Assembly: GCF_932526225.1 (NCBI RefSeq)
Contig: NC_064045.1
Span: 14,442,442-14,506,441 of the forward strand
From: Nematostella vectensis
Lineage: Eukaryota; Cnidaria; Anthozoa; Actiniaria; Edwardsiidae
Length of the DNA: 64,000 nucleotides
Direction of reading: 5' to 3'
The translations under genes were made by a program, and so were the position numbers. The notes beneath the pieces were generated by a model. The model did no database searches and had not been told where the DNA came from. It worked only from the letters and a program-made list of their open reading frames with translations. Of the stretch, positions 1 to 9,488 are shown in pieces (position 1 is the stretch's first letter; the number at the start of each line of letters is the position of its first letter).

Positions 1-205
1 TTAGAAAATATCCACACTACAGACGTGCTAGTTTTACTATTTAACTACAGGTAACCCTAGAAGTATCGGCGTTGTTAGTAATCGATTCTCACTACAGTTA
101 AGTTGGTATTACCATTTAGCTACGGGTAATGCTAGAAGTTCCAGCGTTGCTGATAATACTGTACATTCTCACTACAGACCAGTTAGTATTACCATTTACC
201 TACAT
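1..205. repeat. Tandem repeat, unit about 80 bp, about 2.4 copies
   Basis: Three successive stretches start with (T)CACTACAG and share the phrases TTAC(T)ATTTA and CTAGAAGT at the same spacing (starts near 13, 89 and 169). The last copy fades after about 205. No gene is visible around it. Confidence 0.55.
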
Positions 206-283
206 TTAACGTTTTTGGTGACAATATGCAGCAATCACGGGTACACTTAAAACGAGCTTCTAAGGTCATCCTTTTGCTGTTGA

Positions 284-870
284 CACAGGCGCGTACACAG
301 GGGGGTGTGCAGGATTTGAGGTGTGCGTACACAGGGGGGTGGGCAGGGTTTGAGGTGTGCGTACACAGGGGGGTGGGCAGGGTTTGAGGTGTTCATACAC
401 AGGGGGATGGGCAGGGTTTAAGGTGTGCGTACACAGGGGGGTGGGCAGGGTTTGAGGTGCGCGTATACAGGGGGGTGGGCAGGGTTTGAGGTGTGCGTAC
501 ACAGGGGGGGTGGGCAGGGGTTGAGGTGCGCATATACAGGGGGGTGGGCAGGTTTTGAGGTGCGCTTATACAGGGGGGTGGGCAGGTTTTGAGGTGCGCG
601 TACACAGGGGGGTGGGCAGGGTTTGAGGTGCGCGTATACAGGGGGGTGGGCAGGGTTTGAGGTGTGCGTACACAGGGGGGTGGGCAGGGTTTGAGGTGTG
701 TGTACACAGGGGGGTGGGCAGGGTTTGAGGTGTGCGTACACAGGGGGGTGGGGGCAGGGTTTGAGGTGTGCATACACAGGGGGATGGGCAGGGTTTGAGG
801 TGTGCGTACACAGGGGGGGGTGGGCAGGGTTTGAGGTGCGCGTATACAGGGGGTGGGCAGGGTGCCCCCC
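284..870. repeat. G-rich minisatellite, 34-bp unit, about 17 copies
   Basis: The unit reads roughly GTGTGCGTACACAGGGG followed by GGTGGGCAGGGTTTGAG. I count 17 G-runs spaced 34-36 bp. Because 34 is not a multiple of three and the unit lacks stops, all minus-strand frames stay open and give Pro/Cys/Thr repeat ORFs; these are not genes. The plus strand has four or more G-runs per 70 bp, so it could fold into G-quadruplexes. Confidence 0.9.
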
Positions 871-1440
871 CTTGGCGGCCAAATAGTGGGTAATTTCCTA
901 ATCTTCAAATAATACTTTTTCCATATGATTCTAATGACTGTGCACCCCCCTCAGCCAATCCTGGGTACGCACCTGCGACATGTCAATTATCTGTTGCCTG
1001 TCGGAAAAGTCTCCAATTAATCTAGTGCGAATACCAAGGCTCAATTTAACAATAATCTCTAAAAACCAAGGGTCAAAAGGGCATACAAAGTTTATGGTTC
1101 CTGGTGATAGTATACAAGAAATATATTGATTTGACGATTTTTCTGTCTCCTAATATTGATTGTATATTATCATAAGTACTTAAATTAACAAGCCAAATTT
1201 CCGAATGATATAACGAATGACAGAACAAAAAGAAAAAAAAAGAATAAATAATCGGGCGGGGATTGAACTCGGTCAAAAGAGAAAAGTGAAGACGGAACAT
1301 TCGTGGAGGGTTGCCCAACACTGTCCCACATTGGCCATTTCGGAATGGCCATTTTATAAGCACTAGTGGCAAATGGCCAAATGGTAAAATAACACTGTAG
1401 CATAGGACTTAAGGGGAGGGGTGGTCCTATAGACCCATAC
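871..1440. other. No gene seen
   Basis: This is unremarkable AT-rich sequence with a short near-palindrome at 1333-1350 (GGCCATT, spacer, GAATGGCC). The open frames here are short and show no coding features. Confidence 0.4.
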
Positions 1441-1641
1441 TTAGGGCGCGTTTTTTACTCGTGATTCCGGAATGAGAATGATAAGAATAGAAATAGCGCG
1501 AGTTCGTTTATCCCGCGTTCCCATTCCGGAATGGAATGAAGGCCACAATGCTACCTGTAGCAGAATGACTCGAATGCCATTCTGAACATTCTCTACCAAC
1601 CATTCCCATTCCAGAATGATAGGAAAAAAAGTGCGCCCTTA
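1441..1641. mobile_element. 201-bp MITE with terminal inverted repeats
   Basis: The left end TTAGGGCGCGTTTTTT is mirrored by the right end AAAAAAAGTGCGCCCTTA. The inner arms ATTCCGGAATGAGAATG and CATTCCCATTCCAGAATG are also inverted. No ORF lies inside. The target-site duplication is unclear, possibly TTA/TAA. This is a non-autonomous DNA transposon of unassigned superfamily. Confidence 0.7.
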
Positions 1642-3532
1642 GCAAATATAGGAGCTATTCAGAATAAGAAGTACCAAGGGATAGGGATAGAGCTAGGAAA
1701 ATAAATTTTCCATAGAATATTTGACCGAGGCCACCATTGGCCCCTATTCCCCGGGTCCCAAAAGTAGAATTTCTTGGTACAGAAGCAAATTGTACATAAG
1801 TCACCCCGGAAATTGTAGAATATAGGAAACATTTTCTTACCATTATGGCATTCCGGAAAAACTGGGGTCTCGTTTCGGAGTTTCTGATTAAATGGTTAAA
1901 GAACAGTAGTTCCGGTCGGAACGAATCTCCTGGCCAGATTAAATACAGCGGCCAACAACTAGGAACGAGTCCATTATGCTAGCATAATTTCTGACATAAT
2001 TAAAAAACTAGCATAGTTTTTAGACTTATCTCAAAAAAGTAATGCTCGAAATAATTGTGTTTTGTAGACGGAAAATGGTAAACTGGTAAAACCAATTTGT
2101 CATTTTCATTTGTCATTTTTAACTTGTGAAATCTTACAAAGCATTTACGAGTTATTGGATGGACTTCTATGTCACTCGATCGTCAAATGGTCGGATTGAT
2201 CATCCGTAAACTTTTTGTGGTCTTTCTGTGCTTTAGCAAAACAGCTATCCTTAGATCGTATATATACTTCCGGTGTTCAACTTCCGGTAAAGCCTAGTTA
2301 TTCAGTTATCAATCAGCCGTCAATGAGTCAACATGTCAGGACAATTTCTCTGAGCGCTAAATTCAAATTTCATATTCTAAACCTAATTAAATATAATTCC
2401 TAGACTTAATTGTCCACCTAAAATGTCCCTATTTATAGTAAAATTATGCTATACCAAGCTTAAAACTTAGAACATGCCTTATTTTTTTTGACAACATTCT
2501 ACAAAAAACGCGAGCTACGAGCAAGCAACCATTGCCTGGGCTACCTGTGCTCCTTCCCAGCGCGGTCAAGCGTAACTAATCGTACAACGGCGTCGGTCAA
2601 GGATGCTTGTGGCTACTTTCTCGTTTTAAAATACGGCTAGCGGCCAGGGAAAATAGTTTAGCTCGGATGTGTTGCCACATATCGAATGTAAGTGTACCCT
2701 GGCATAGACGACATTTGAGCGCTACCGAAAATGGCGCCTCCAACCTTGTTTCTTTCCTTAGTAGGGGGAGAGAAGTTATAAATCCCGTTAAGAACACCCC
2801 CCCCCCCCCCTAAACCGTGTATTACACGTGAATTTGACAACCACAAGGCATGTTTTAAGTTCTAAGGCAATTTTATTGACAACATTTCACACAAAAAAAC
2901 GCTTTACTCGCCCCCTCTCAGAACAGCCGAATTCCGAGCTACGAACAAGCAACCATTGCCTGGGCTACCTGTGGTTTTATTAGCACAATCGATTTCGTCC
3001 ATAAGCAACAACCGTTATCAAGGCCTTTGGTCACGTGTGCGCAACGGTCTCTATTTCCGCTGAAACGCCAGGGAGCTTGGGCGCGAAGACAAAAGAATGT
3101 GACGTCACAAATTTTGCATAATGCGAAGTGCAGTTCCCGGAACTCGAAGCTCAAGCGCAACACCCAAAACTTATCATAATCGTCAGATCAGGTATTTTAA
3201 ACTTAGTTTTCCTTTACCTGGGTTGAATTCAGGGATTACGGAAGGGTCCTCAGGTGGAATCAGCACAAACAAACCTTTTGAAATCGTAATGGCGAGGCGC
3301 ATTAACGTCTGCGTAATGGAAAATTCGTTGTATTGTGTTGTGCCTTGCCAGCTGTGGCTTACAGACTTTGAAGGACTGGCGGGGCGAACTCAGTCTTTAT
3401 CTGTTCTCTTCTATTTTCAACTGTCCTGTATATAGCTTCCTTGTTGTGACAGTCGTGCTTAAATGTACGTCTTTTACCTGTGAAATTCAAAATTCAGCGT
3501 TTTAGCAATGTTTAGCGCGGCTTAATGAGAAG
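1642..3532. other. Intergenic, no gene; one direct repeat pair
   Basis: No frame here looks coding. A stretch beginning CGAGCTACGA and ending GGGCTACCTGTG occurs at about 2514-2551 and again at about 2934-2971, preceded in both cases by GACAACATT and A-rich DNA, so this is a small duplicated repeat. A run of Cs lies near 2799-2810. Confidence 0.45.
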
Positions 3533-4862
3533 CAGTCTACGGACTGAGTGTGAATTAATGAGTTTCACACCCGGGCCATGCATTTAATGAGGTACGTTTT
3601 TACTAGGCAACGGGCCGACGCTTTCACCTAATAACAACGGCGGGAAATTTGAGGCAAATAACTCTTCAGAAATATTAGTACCTAGACGTTTGGCAGCGCA
3701 CTTTGAAAAGCAAACAAAATTGTTGTCACTTCAAGAAAGAGTCTTACAATAATGTGCTAGTAATTAGAATTTGTAGAAACAACATTAAAGTGATGCATTC
3801 TACCGTTTTTTTTGAAGCTATGTTTCTGGTACGTTTCTGGCGACCTTCTAAACTTTCGAATTTTTGGGCAACTATGTCATAAGCCAAGAAACGAAATGAA
3901 ACTTTCCCTGGGGCCTCTACAAATATTCCCCTCGAAGTCAGGAAATTTTGGAGACAAAAGAACGCAATATCGAGATACAACAAATGAATATTTGACACAA
4001 GCTGTATTCAGTAGCTCCGAGCACCTGTTAACTTACGACCTTAAGCTCGAATATCCAGGAAACGATAAAATATTATTAAGTAGTTTGTATGAGGCATTTG
4101 TAAAGTAATACTTCAAAAACATGTGCCTTACGTCAGTATGTTACCCTGGTTCCAGAGCCTCGTGCGTCTCTCTATTTAGTGGCCAGGCCACTGAATAGAG
4201 AGACGCACGAGGGTCTGGGACCAAGGTATCAGTATGTCAGCCGGCTCGGCAGAATAAAGGAATGTTCAAAAGCTAAACATGTCCTATGTCATAAGCCAGC
4301 AAATAAGAGATCATGTATCGCTAGTTGTTCTTTAGTTACTTAACTATTTATATACGAAGTAGAAACTTGGTCCGTTCGCCCTTCGCCAAACGAGACACGA
4401 AATTCAAACCCACGTTCTTTGGTTGCTTTCGCCGGAAATTATTCTAAGTGTGCTCACTCGTGTTTAGCGGCTAAATAGGGAAAACCGCCAGCTTGTAACA
4501 TTCCATGCATGCTTAGTCACGCAAGAAACTAAATTGTAACCCGGTTTCTTTCCGTTTTTGATACCCTCTTCCATAAAAAAAAACAGAGATCGCAAACAAA
4601 CTTAAATATTACTTTGTCTTACGATAAGACTGTTAAACCGGTTCTTGGGGTAGAATTTCTTGTTTAAGTAGACCGACTCTTTTCATAATTTAGTATGCAA
4701 ATTTTATTCTCATAATCTATGTCACTAAACAAAGCTGATATCAGGCCCATACCCAATGGGGGGGGGAGGGGGTAGGGTGCAGGGGGTGCGAACGCCCCCC
4801 ACCTCATTAAATGCATGGCCCGGGTGTGAAAACTCATTAATTCACACTCAGTCCGTAGACTG
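3533..4862. mobile_element. 1.33-kb element with 61-bp terminal inverted repeats
   Basis: The left end 3533-3593 (starts CAGTCTACGGACTGAG, ends TTTAATGAGGT) is repeated in reverse complement at 4801-4862. Nothing inside resembles a transposase, so it is non-autonomous. It contains a strong hairpin (4144-4227). Close to its right arm is a G-rich stretch starting AGGCCCATACCCA (4743) that resembles the MITE end at 41571, probably a nested insertion. A 3-bp AAG may be the target duplication. Confidence 0.75.
4144..4227. repeat. Perfect-looking hairpin, about 41-bp arms
   Basis: The left arm CCCTGGTTCCAGAG...TTTAGTGGCC is followed one base later by its reverse complement GGCCACTGAATAG...GGGACCAAGG, with a few mismatches. 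It is probably a tiny foldback MITE nested in the 3533-4862 element; a structured RNA is possible but nothing supports it. Confidence 0.7.
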
Positions 4863-5780
4863 AAGGTAGTGTCTAATAGGGTGTCTTCAATACGTTTGCG
4901 TGCACCTGTTTTGTAGTTTTTAGTGACCTTCCAGTATCGAGTCGAAAGTGAAACTAACTCTGCTTGCCTTGCAAGTGGAAGTGCCCGTAGTGGTGTCCCT
5001 CGACAGTAGGACTTTTTTTTTACATTTTAGAGCCGGGAAAATCGCACGAAAACATGAAACTTTGTATTGTTAGTTTTCAAGTCCCAAACCTACTGATATA
5101 TTGGTATAAACCTGGAAATTAAGAGTTTGATGCTACGGGTACTTTAACAGATAGACGCGTCATTTCAATGAAGAAATCAGCATTTTTGACCAATCAGATA
5201 TACGACCAAATCAATATTATGTCAATATACACCTTTTGCTGTTCATTGACCACAGACTTGGCGGTATGGTCTCTCTCCCCTCTTCTAGCTCTTCGAGGGC
5301 TTTCTTTGCGGCATGTCTCATGCAAGCGTTTTCTTTTTTTCTGTAGCGAACGAGTGAGCTTGGATTTCGAGCTGCCGAAATCCAATCTCCTAAACAATAA
5401 CCCGTAGTAGCTAATGTTTAAAACAAGTCACATTTTAAGAGATCGCACTAAAAGACATTGTTTTCGCCACTGTTCATACGGTAAAAAGCGCCATCTTGAA
5501 GTATTTTTACGGCTTTTAAGAGAAATAACAAAACTTCTACAACCCAACTTTTTTTCTTCTTTCAGTATATCATTTTTCCGTATATATTTAACTATTTAAG
5601 CAAATAAAAAAGGGGGGTAACCGACTTCGTTTTTCTGTCAAAGCGATTTTAAGTAAAAAAACGCGCGCCTTTTGCTGTTTTCTTGTACAACGTGGCGCGC
5701 GCGCGCACTTAATACCGGAAAATTCTAACAAACAGCGCAGAAGGGGTGCGCAGTGCAATTCAAGGGAATTACCTTAAATC
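4863..5780. other. No gene seen
   Basis: There are several 60-80 codon open frames on both strands around 5168-5600, without start context, conserved motifs or splice signals that I can support. An alternating GCGC tract sits at 5693-5707. Confidence 0.35.
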
Positions 5781-6150
5781 GGATAAATGGTCGTCAAACC
5801 ACATTGGTGAATGTCACATTGATGAACATGATTGTCTGAAAAGGCTTATTGATTGCCTAATGAATTTTCTAATTTTTTTTATAACTGATTGTCAATAAAC
5901 GCTACTGATTGTCCAAACGAGTAATTGAATTTTCGATTGCATGCAAAAGTATGTTCATTCCATTAGAATGAATGTCCAATTGCGTTATTGATTTTCCGTT
6001 GATGCTATTGAATGTTCGCGCATATTCAATAATTGTTTTTGGAAGTCGAGTCACGCTAAGGATGTTTCGTGCGATGTTGATAAACGTACAATACACGTTA
6101 TCGATGTAACTTTTGGCACAAATGAATGTCCCTTTCCCGTTATTGAACAG
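5781..6150. repeat. Degenerate array with about 20-nt periodicity
   Basis: Phrases such as ACTGATTGTC, ATTGATTTTCC, ATTGAATGTTC and ATGAATGTCC recur about every 19-21 bases, each followed by about 10 bases that differ between units. Only the first half of the unit is conserved. A similar pattern, built on CATT, is at 35,170-35,480. I do not recognise the class. It is not a CRISPR array because the repeats are far too short and degenerate. Confidence 0.45.
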
Positions 6151-6276
6151 CAAAAGGTGTATGTAGGCTGACACACGTTTCGGCTAAAGCGGCGAATTAT
6201 GTGCTGCATCCCACAATCTTTTGCCAAGCTGTTCTGCCTGGAAGGTAGTCCTTAAGTGTTTTTGACCGCTGAAGTA

Positions 6277-6687
6277 ATGTCAGGAGTTTATCTCGTCGAA
6301 TGCGAAGTTGCTCACATTAGAGGCCAACGTGAGCGTTGTTATCAAACTCGTTTTCCTGTTGTCTTGTTGCAACATTACAGAATGGACAAGGCAATAGAAA
6401 CAGCAGCGAGGACGGCTAAAAGGGATGCCATGGCCAAATACGAAAGAAAAAACGACAGCCTGATGAATTCAATTAGGTTGAAGAGAAAGGTCGAGGTTGT
6501 CGAAAACTGTTATGACGAACTTGATGTTGCTTGGAAAGAGCTCGAAGTAAAACACGCTGACTTTGTAAGACTTCTATGTGATGAAAAAGCTGAACAAGAA
6601 GAGTGCTCCATGGAAAAGCTACAGGAGCAGCAAAATGAAGCAATGCAAGATAAAATCCAATACATGGAGTGGAATGATCGTCGCTAA
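6277..6687 (+). CDS. Hypothetical charged coiled-coil protein (137 aa)
   Basis: I do not recognise this protein. From ATG 6277 it encodes about 136 residues; a second ATG (MDKAIETA, 6382) would give about 101. The first 35 residues look non-coding in composition, so the inner start may be the real one. From there it is almost entirely helical and highly charged (RLKRKVEVVENCYDEL, AWKELEVKHADFV, EKLQEQQNEAMQ), a likely coiled coil, with no membrane segment or signal peptide. It lies just downstream of the 20-nt periodic array. A polyadenylation-like AATAAA occurs 128 bases after the stop and an A-run follows at 6847, so it could be the 3' end of a transcript or a retrocopy. It could also be the start of a retroelement gag. 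No introns are visible. Confidence 0.4.
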   Translation: MSGVYLVECEVAHIRGQRERCYQTRFPVVLLQHYRMDKAIETAARTAKRDAMAKYERKNDSLMNSIRLKRKVEVVENCYDELDVAWKELEVKHADFVRLLCDEKAEQEECSMEKLQEQQNEAMQDKIQYMEWNDRR

Positions 6688-6814
6688 ATACAGGATGTTC
6701 GCTACAAAGAAGGAGTAAGCGGCAAAGGAGAACTAGGAGGATCAGTGATTGGCCTATAGCTGTTGTGGTGTCCCTGCAATTTGTCGAGTGTATTCGTAAT
6801 TTTCTTATTCATGT

Positions 6815-6858
6815 AATAAAAAATAAATAAATAAATTTTAAATGTAAAAAAAAAAAAT
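6815..6858 (+). terminator. Poly(A) signal and A-rich tail
   Basis: AATAAA occurs at 6815 with further AATAAATAAATAAA copies, followed by a 12-base A run at 6847-6858. This suits the 3' end of the 6277-6687 transcript, or an inserted cDNA tail. Confidence 0.4.
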
Positions 6859-7800
6859 TGCAAATGTGTAAACATCGATTTAATTCATTATTTTCGGTGA
6901 GATGGGGAAAGTCGATGGCCTTAATATTTTCGTAATGTTTTCTTGTGTGGAATGCCAACTATGGCCGTGACAAAATAAACTTTTGCCTTCCCGCTTCGCT
7001 AAAAAAGTATTGTCTTTGTGTGTCATATGATAGCGTTTTAACTCCCCAAATCTTAACGAGATATTGAATATTTTTATAAGTCACGTGACCTGCCGCAATT
7101 TTTGTGCATGTGCTATTTTGTTTGTCCCTACGTATCCACCGGCGGAGAGTTTTTTTAAAATATTTTTTCGCGAAGGTCACATAATCAGCTAGATGACGTC
7201 AAAATTTTACCAAAACATCTAACATTGGCGAGTTTGGTGTTTTGGGCTGAAATGGTGCATTTAAGGCAATGTTAACTAACTTTCAGGCTAAGTTCAAACG
7301 TATTATACCTCGTAACTTTATACTTTATACAAGGTAAAACAACCAGGGCTTAAAATACGCTTATACTATATAATCCAAACTATGATATAAATGTGTTTAT
7401 GTTGGGCATTCAGAATTCGCGCCTTGCGCGTTCCCTAGAGGTTCACTCATGCCTATATATTTAGCTAATTACATTTGTCTTTCACTTGACCTTAACAGTT
7501 TTGCACAACGCGTCGTTTTTTCTGGGTTCCCCCAAGTTTTCTTCTAGTTAATACCTGAACATGTTTGTATATTATTACATTCGCAATTGTAACATCGTCT
7601 CCAATAAACTGGTGCAAGTCACTCCTCACACCTTGTGTGCTGTTTATGTAGAATAAACGGATCCGAATATACAATAGAGTGGAACCTGGATTTAAAGATG
7701 TGCCTCGGGAGAAAGAAAATGTATCGTAAAATCGAGGTATCGTCAGAAGAATAAGAGGGAGGGGACTGGGGACTTACATAGACACCGAAACGCCCCCCGG
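6859..7800. other. No gene seen, left flank of the virus-like element
   Basis: AT-rich host-type sequence; composition changes to GC-rich from about 7,760. The exact left end of the virus-like element cannot be fixed because no target duplication or terminal inverted repeat partner is visible. Confidence 0.35.
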
Positions 7801-7975
7801 GCCTCCTAGCCCCATTTTGGGCTTGGGAGGTGCGCTGGGCCCCTCCGGGCCTCCCAGCCCCATTTTAGGCTTGGGAGGTGCGCTGGACCCGTCCGACACC
7901 CCTCCAACCCCATTTTAGGCTTGGGAGGCGCGCCGCGCCCCTCCGAGCCCCCCAGCCCCGTCTCATGCAGATGAG
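7801..7975. repeat. Tandem GC-rich hairpins, unit 48-50 bp, about 4 copies
   Basis: Each unit has AGCCCCATTTT(A/G)GGCTTGGGAGG, whose ends (CCTCCCAGCC and GGCTTGGGAGG) can pair. CATTTT recurs at 7813, 7861 and 7911, and a diverged fourth unit ends near 7975. GC content matches the virus-like element to the right, not the host DNA to the left. Confidence 0.75.
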
Positions 7976-7979
7976 GCCC

Positions 7980-8120
7980 CGCGTAGATTAATAATTGCTA
8001 ATTGTCAATCTACGTCGGGACCACTTCGCGTAGATAAATAATTGGCAATTACTAATCTACGTCGGGACCACTTCGCGTAGATAAATAATTAGCAATGGTT
8101 AGCAATCATTGATCTACGGC
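7980..8120. repeat. Tandem hairpins, unit 47 bp, 3 copies
   Basis: Units start at 7980, 8027 and 8074 with CGCGTAGAT and contain AATCTACG, so each folds into a stem with an AT-rich loop (TAATAATTGCTAATT type). They are separated by TCGGGACCACTT. The phrase GGGACTGGGG, then C/ATTCATAGA, borders the two hairpin arrays at 7763 and 8124, suggesting one module, such as an origin or terminal region of the element. Function is inferred only. Confidence 0.8.
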
Positions 8121-8384
8121 GGGACTGGGGCCTTTCATAGAAACTGGTGGGAACCTTGCAATTAGACCCCCGTCTGTCCTGTAGTATATATATATGTATA
8201 TAGCATGTGCATAGCATTCGAAGGATGAAGTGCGGAAAAGATTACTGCGGGTGGCTAAAGGTCGGCCATGCAAACACGTGTATATATATATAGCATTGGG
8301 TTGGGCCGCCACCCTACGGAGCGCGGAATGACAGTTTTTCGGCCGTAAATTCAAAGCCACTTTCGTGGTGTTTAAACCTGAGCT
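8121..8384. other. Non-coding, alternating TA/TG tracts
   Basis: This region holds two alternating purine-pyrimidine tracts (8184-8202 and about 8274-8292, both TATATA with flanking GTGTA or CATGTG). It lies just past the stop of the minus-strand gene at 8385. Similar tracts lie before other genes of the element. Confidence 0.4.
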
Positions 8385-8987
8385 TTACTTGAACACCTCG
8401 CTCCCGAACTCCTCGCGAATTTCTCGCAGTCTCTTTTTCATCTTTTCGCGCGTCTCCAGGGAGGGCCCTTTCTTGCTTTTTTTCTCACGCGATGCGAGGC
8501 CGTGTCGAGCTCTGATAGTGGCCTTGAGCGCGTAGTATCTCTCTTGTTCCCGAAGTATTAGCCGAAACTCTTCGTCTGAGATATCCCCATCTTGCAGAGC
8601 CTTAGAGACCAGCTCGCTGATCGAGTTTTTCTTACTCTCCGCTAAAACCATCGTGTCTTCGTGTTTAGCCACCTTGCTCGTAAGACCCCTAGAGACTATC
8701 CCTGCGCCCGCGACACCGACCAGCCCAGCGACCCCTGCCAGCGGAACGCCGATCAAAACCCCTATCCCACTCAAAGAGACCCCTACCCCGGCGCTGGAAA
8801 GCGCCCCTGCAGCGATGCCGGATGCCACAGACACAGCATGGGTAACGGTAAAGGCGCGCTTATACTTTTTCCGCACCTGTCGATGATGCGTTATCTCGAT
8901 GTCTAGAACAGCCTGAGTGTCACATATTTTCTGGAGTCGGAAGCTTTGCACGTCGCCGCCGATGCTTGCCGGAACGGCAGGCGTCAT
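8385..8987 (-). CDS. Virus-like element membrane protein, 200 aa, function unknown
   Basis: I cannot assign a function. ATG at 8987 gives 200 residues. Residues about 20-48 are charged and helical (HHRQVRKKYKRAF). Residues 51-98 are a long Gly/Ala/Val-rich hydrophobic stretch with GxxxG spacing (GVLIGVPLAGVAGLVGVAG), enough for two membrane passes. The C-terminal half is soluble and charged; DGDISDEEFRLIL resembles the short SHOCT-type helix motif. The basic tail ends EFGSEVFK. The frame is intact, unlike many neighbours. The N-terminus PAVPASIG is encoded by one copy of the dispersed palindrome described below. A structural or membrane-remodelling role is possible. Confidence 0.7.
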   Translation of the reverse strand: MTPAVPASIGGDVQSFRLQKICDTQAVLDIEITHHRQVRKKYKRAFTVTHAVSVASGIAAGALSSAGVGVSLSGIGVLIGVPLAGVAGLVGVAGAGIVSRGLTSKVAKHEDTMVLAESKKNSISELVSKALQDGDISDEEFRLILREQERYYALKATIRARHGLASREKKSKKGPSLETREKMKKRLREIREEFGSEVFK

Positions 8988-9077
8988 GTGCGTAGCCTTC
9001 GGGGGGCAAACACTGGGAAACGAGGGGTATAGGCACCACTGCTAACGTCGCTGTTTGCCATGCTTGCTATGTCGGAC

Positions 9078-9353
9078 CTAGGTTAGCTCTAATACAAGGC
9101 GAACAGGCTTGCCCTTAAAGTCCACCCGTCTACCACGGTCATCCCTGATCCATATTTGGATACTCGAGACAAACTCAGAGGAAGATGCTGCGGCACAAAC
9201 GGGGATGTCGGGTCCATAAACGACTTTCTCGTGCGGCCTCCCGCGGGTTTCTAGGCAAGCGAGAACGTTTGAAGGCTCGCCTAAGGAGAGGCATTGCGTG
9301 CGGTCTACGATATCGCAGCAGATGTAGAGGGCCTCTATTTTCGGCAAAGCCAC
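9078..9353 (-). CDS. Virus-like element small protein, probably 5'-truncated
   Basis: The frame from a GTG at 9353 encodes 91 residues. It is open further upstream but merges into unrelated sequence before an ATG is met, so the N-terminus is probably lost or in another frame (an open minus frame 9355-9567 ends just upstream). The sequence is soluble, with alternating hydrophobic residues (ALYICCDIVD, SIQIWIRDDRGR, VRLVLELT) that suggest beta strands ending in a final strand. I do not know its function. It is divergent from the 9489 gene, and a frameshift near 9353 is likely. Confidence 0.5.
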   Translation of the reverse strand: MALPKIEALYICCDIVDRTQCLSLGEPSNVLACLETRGRPHEKVVYGPDIPVCAAASSSEFVSSIQIWIRDDRGRRVDFKGKPVRLVLELT

Positions 9354-9488
9354 CTTAAGTGGGGCCCCCCAAGCGTGGGCGCCTTATCGGCCGCTCGAAG
9401 AAGAGCGTCTGTTCGCCTTTGGTGAGCACAATATGTAGGACCACCATTGTGTTGAACACAGCACGCCTCGTGTTTAACAGGACTGAGC

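Noticed and set aside
266-908. Several Pro/Cys/Thr-rich minus-strand ORFs
   Set aside because: They are read-through of the 34-bp minisatellite in three frames and have no independent coding sign.
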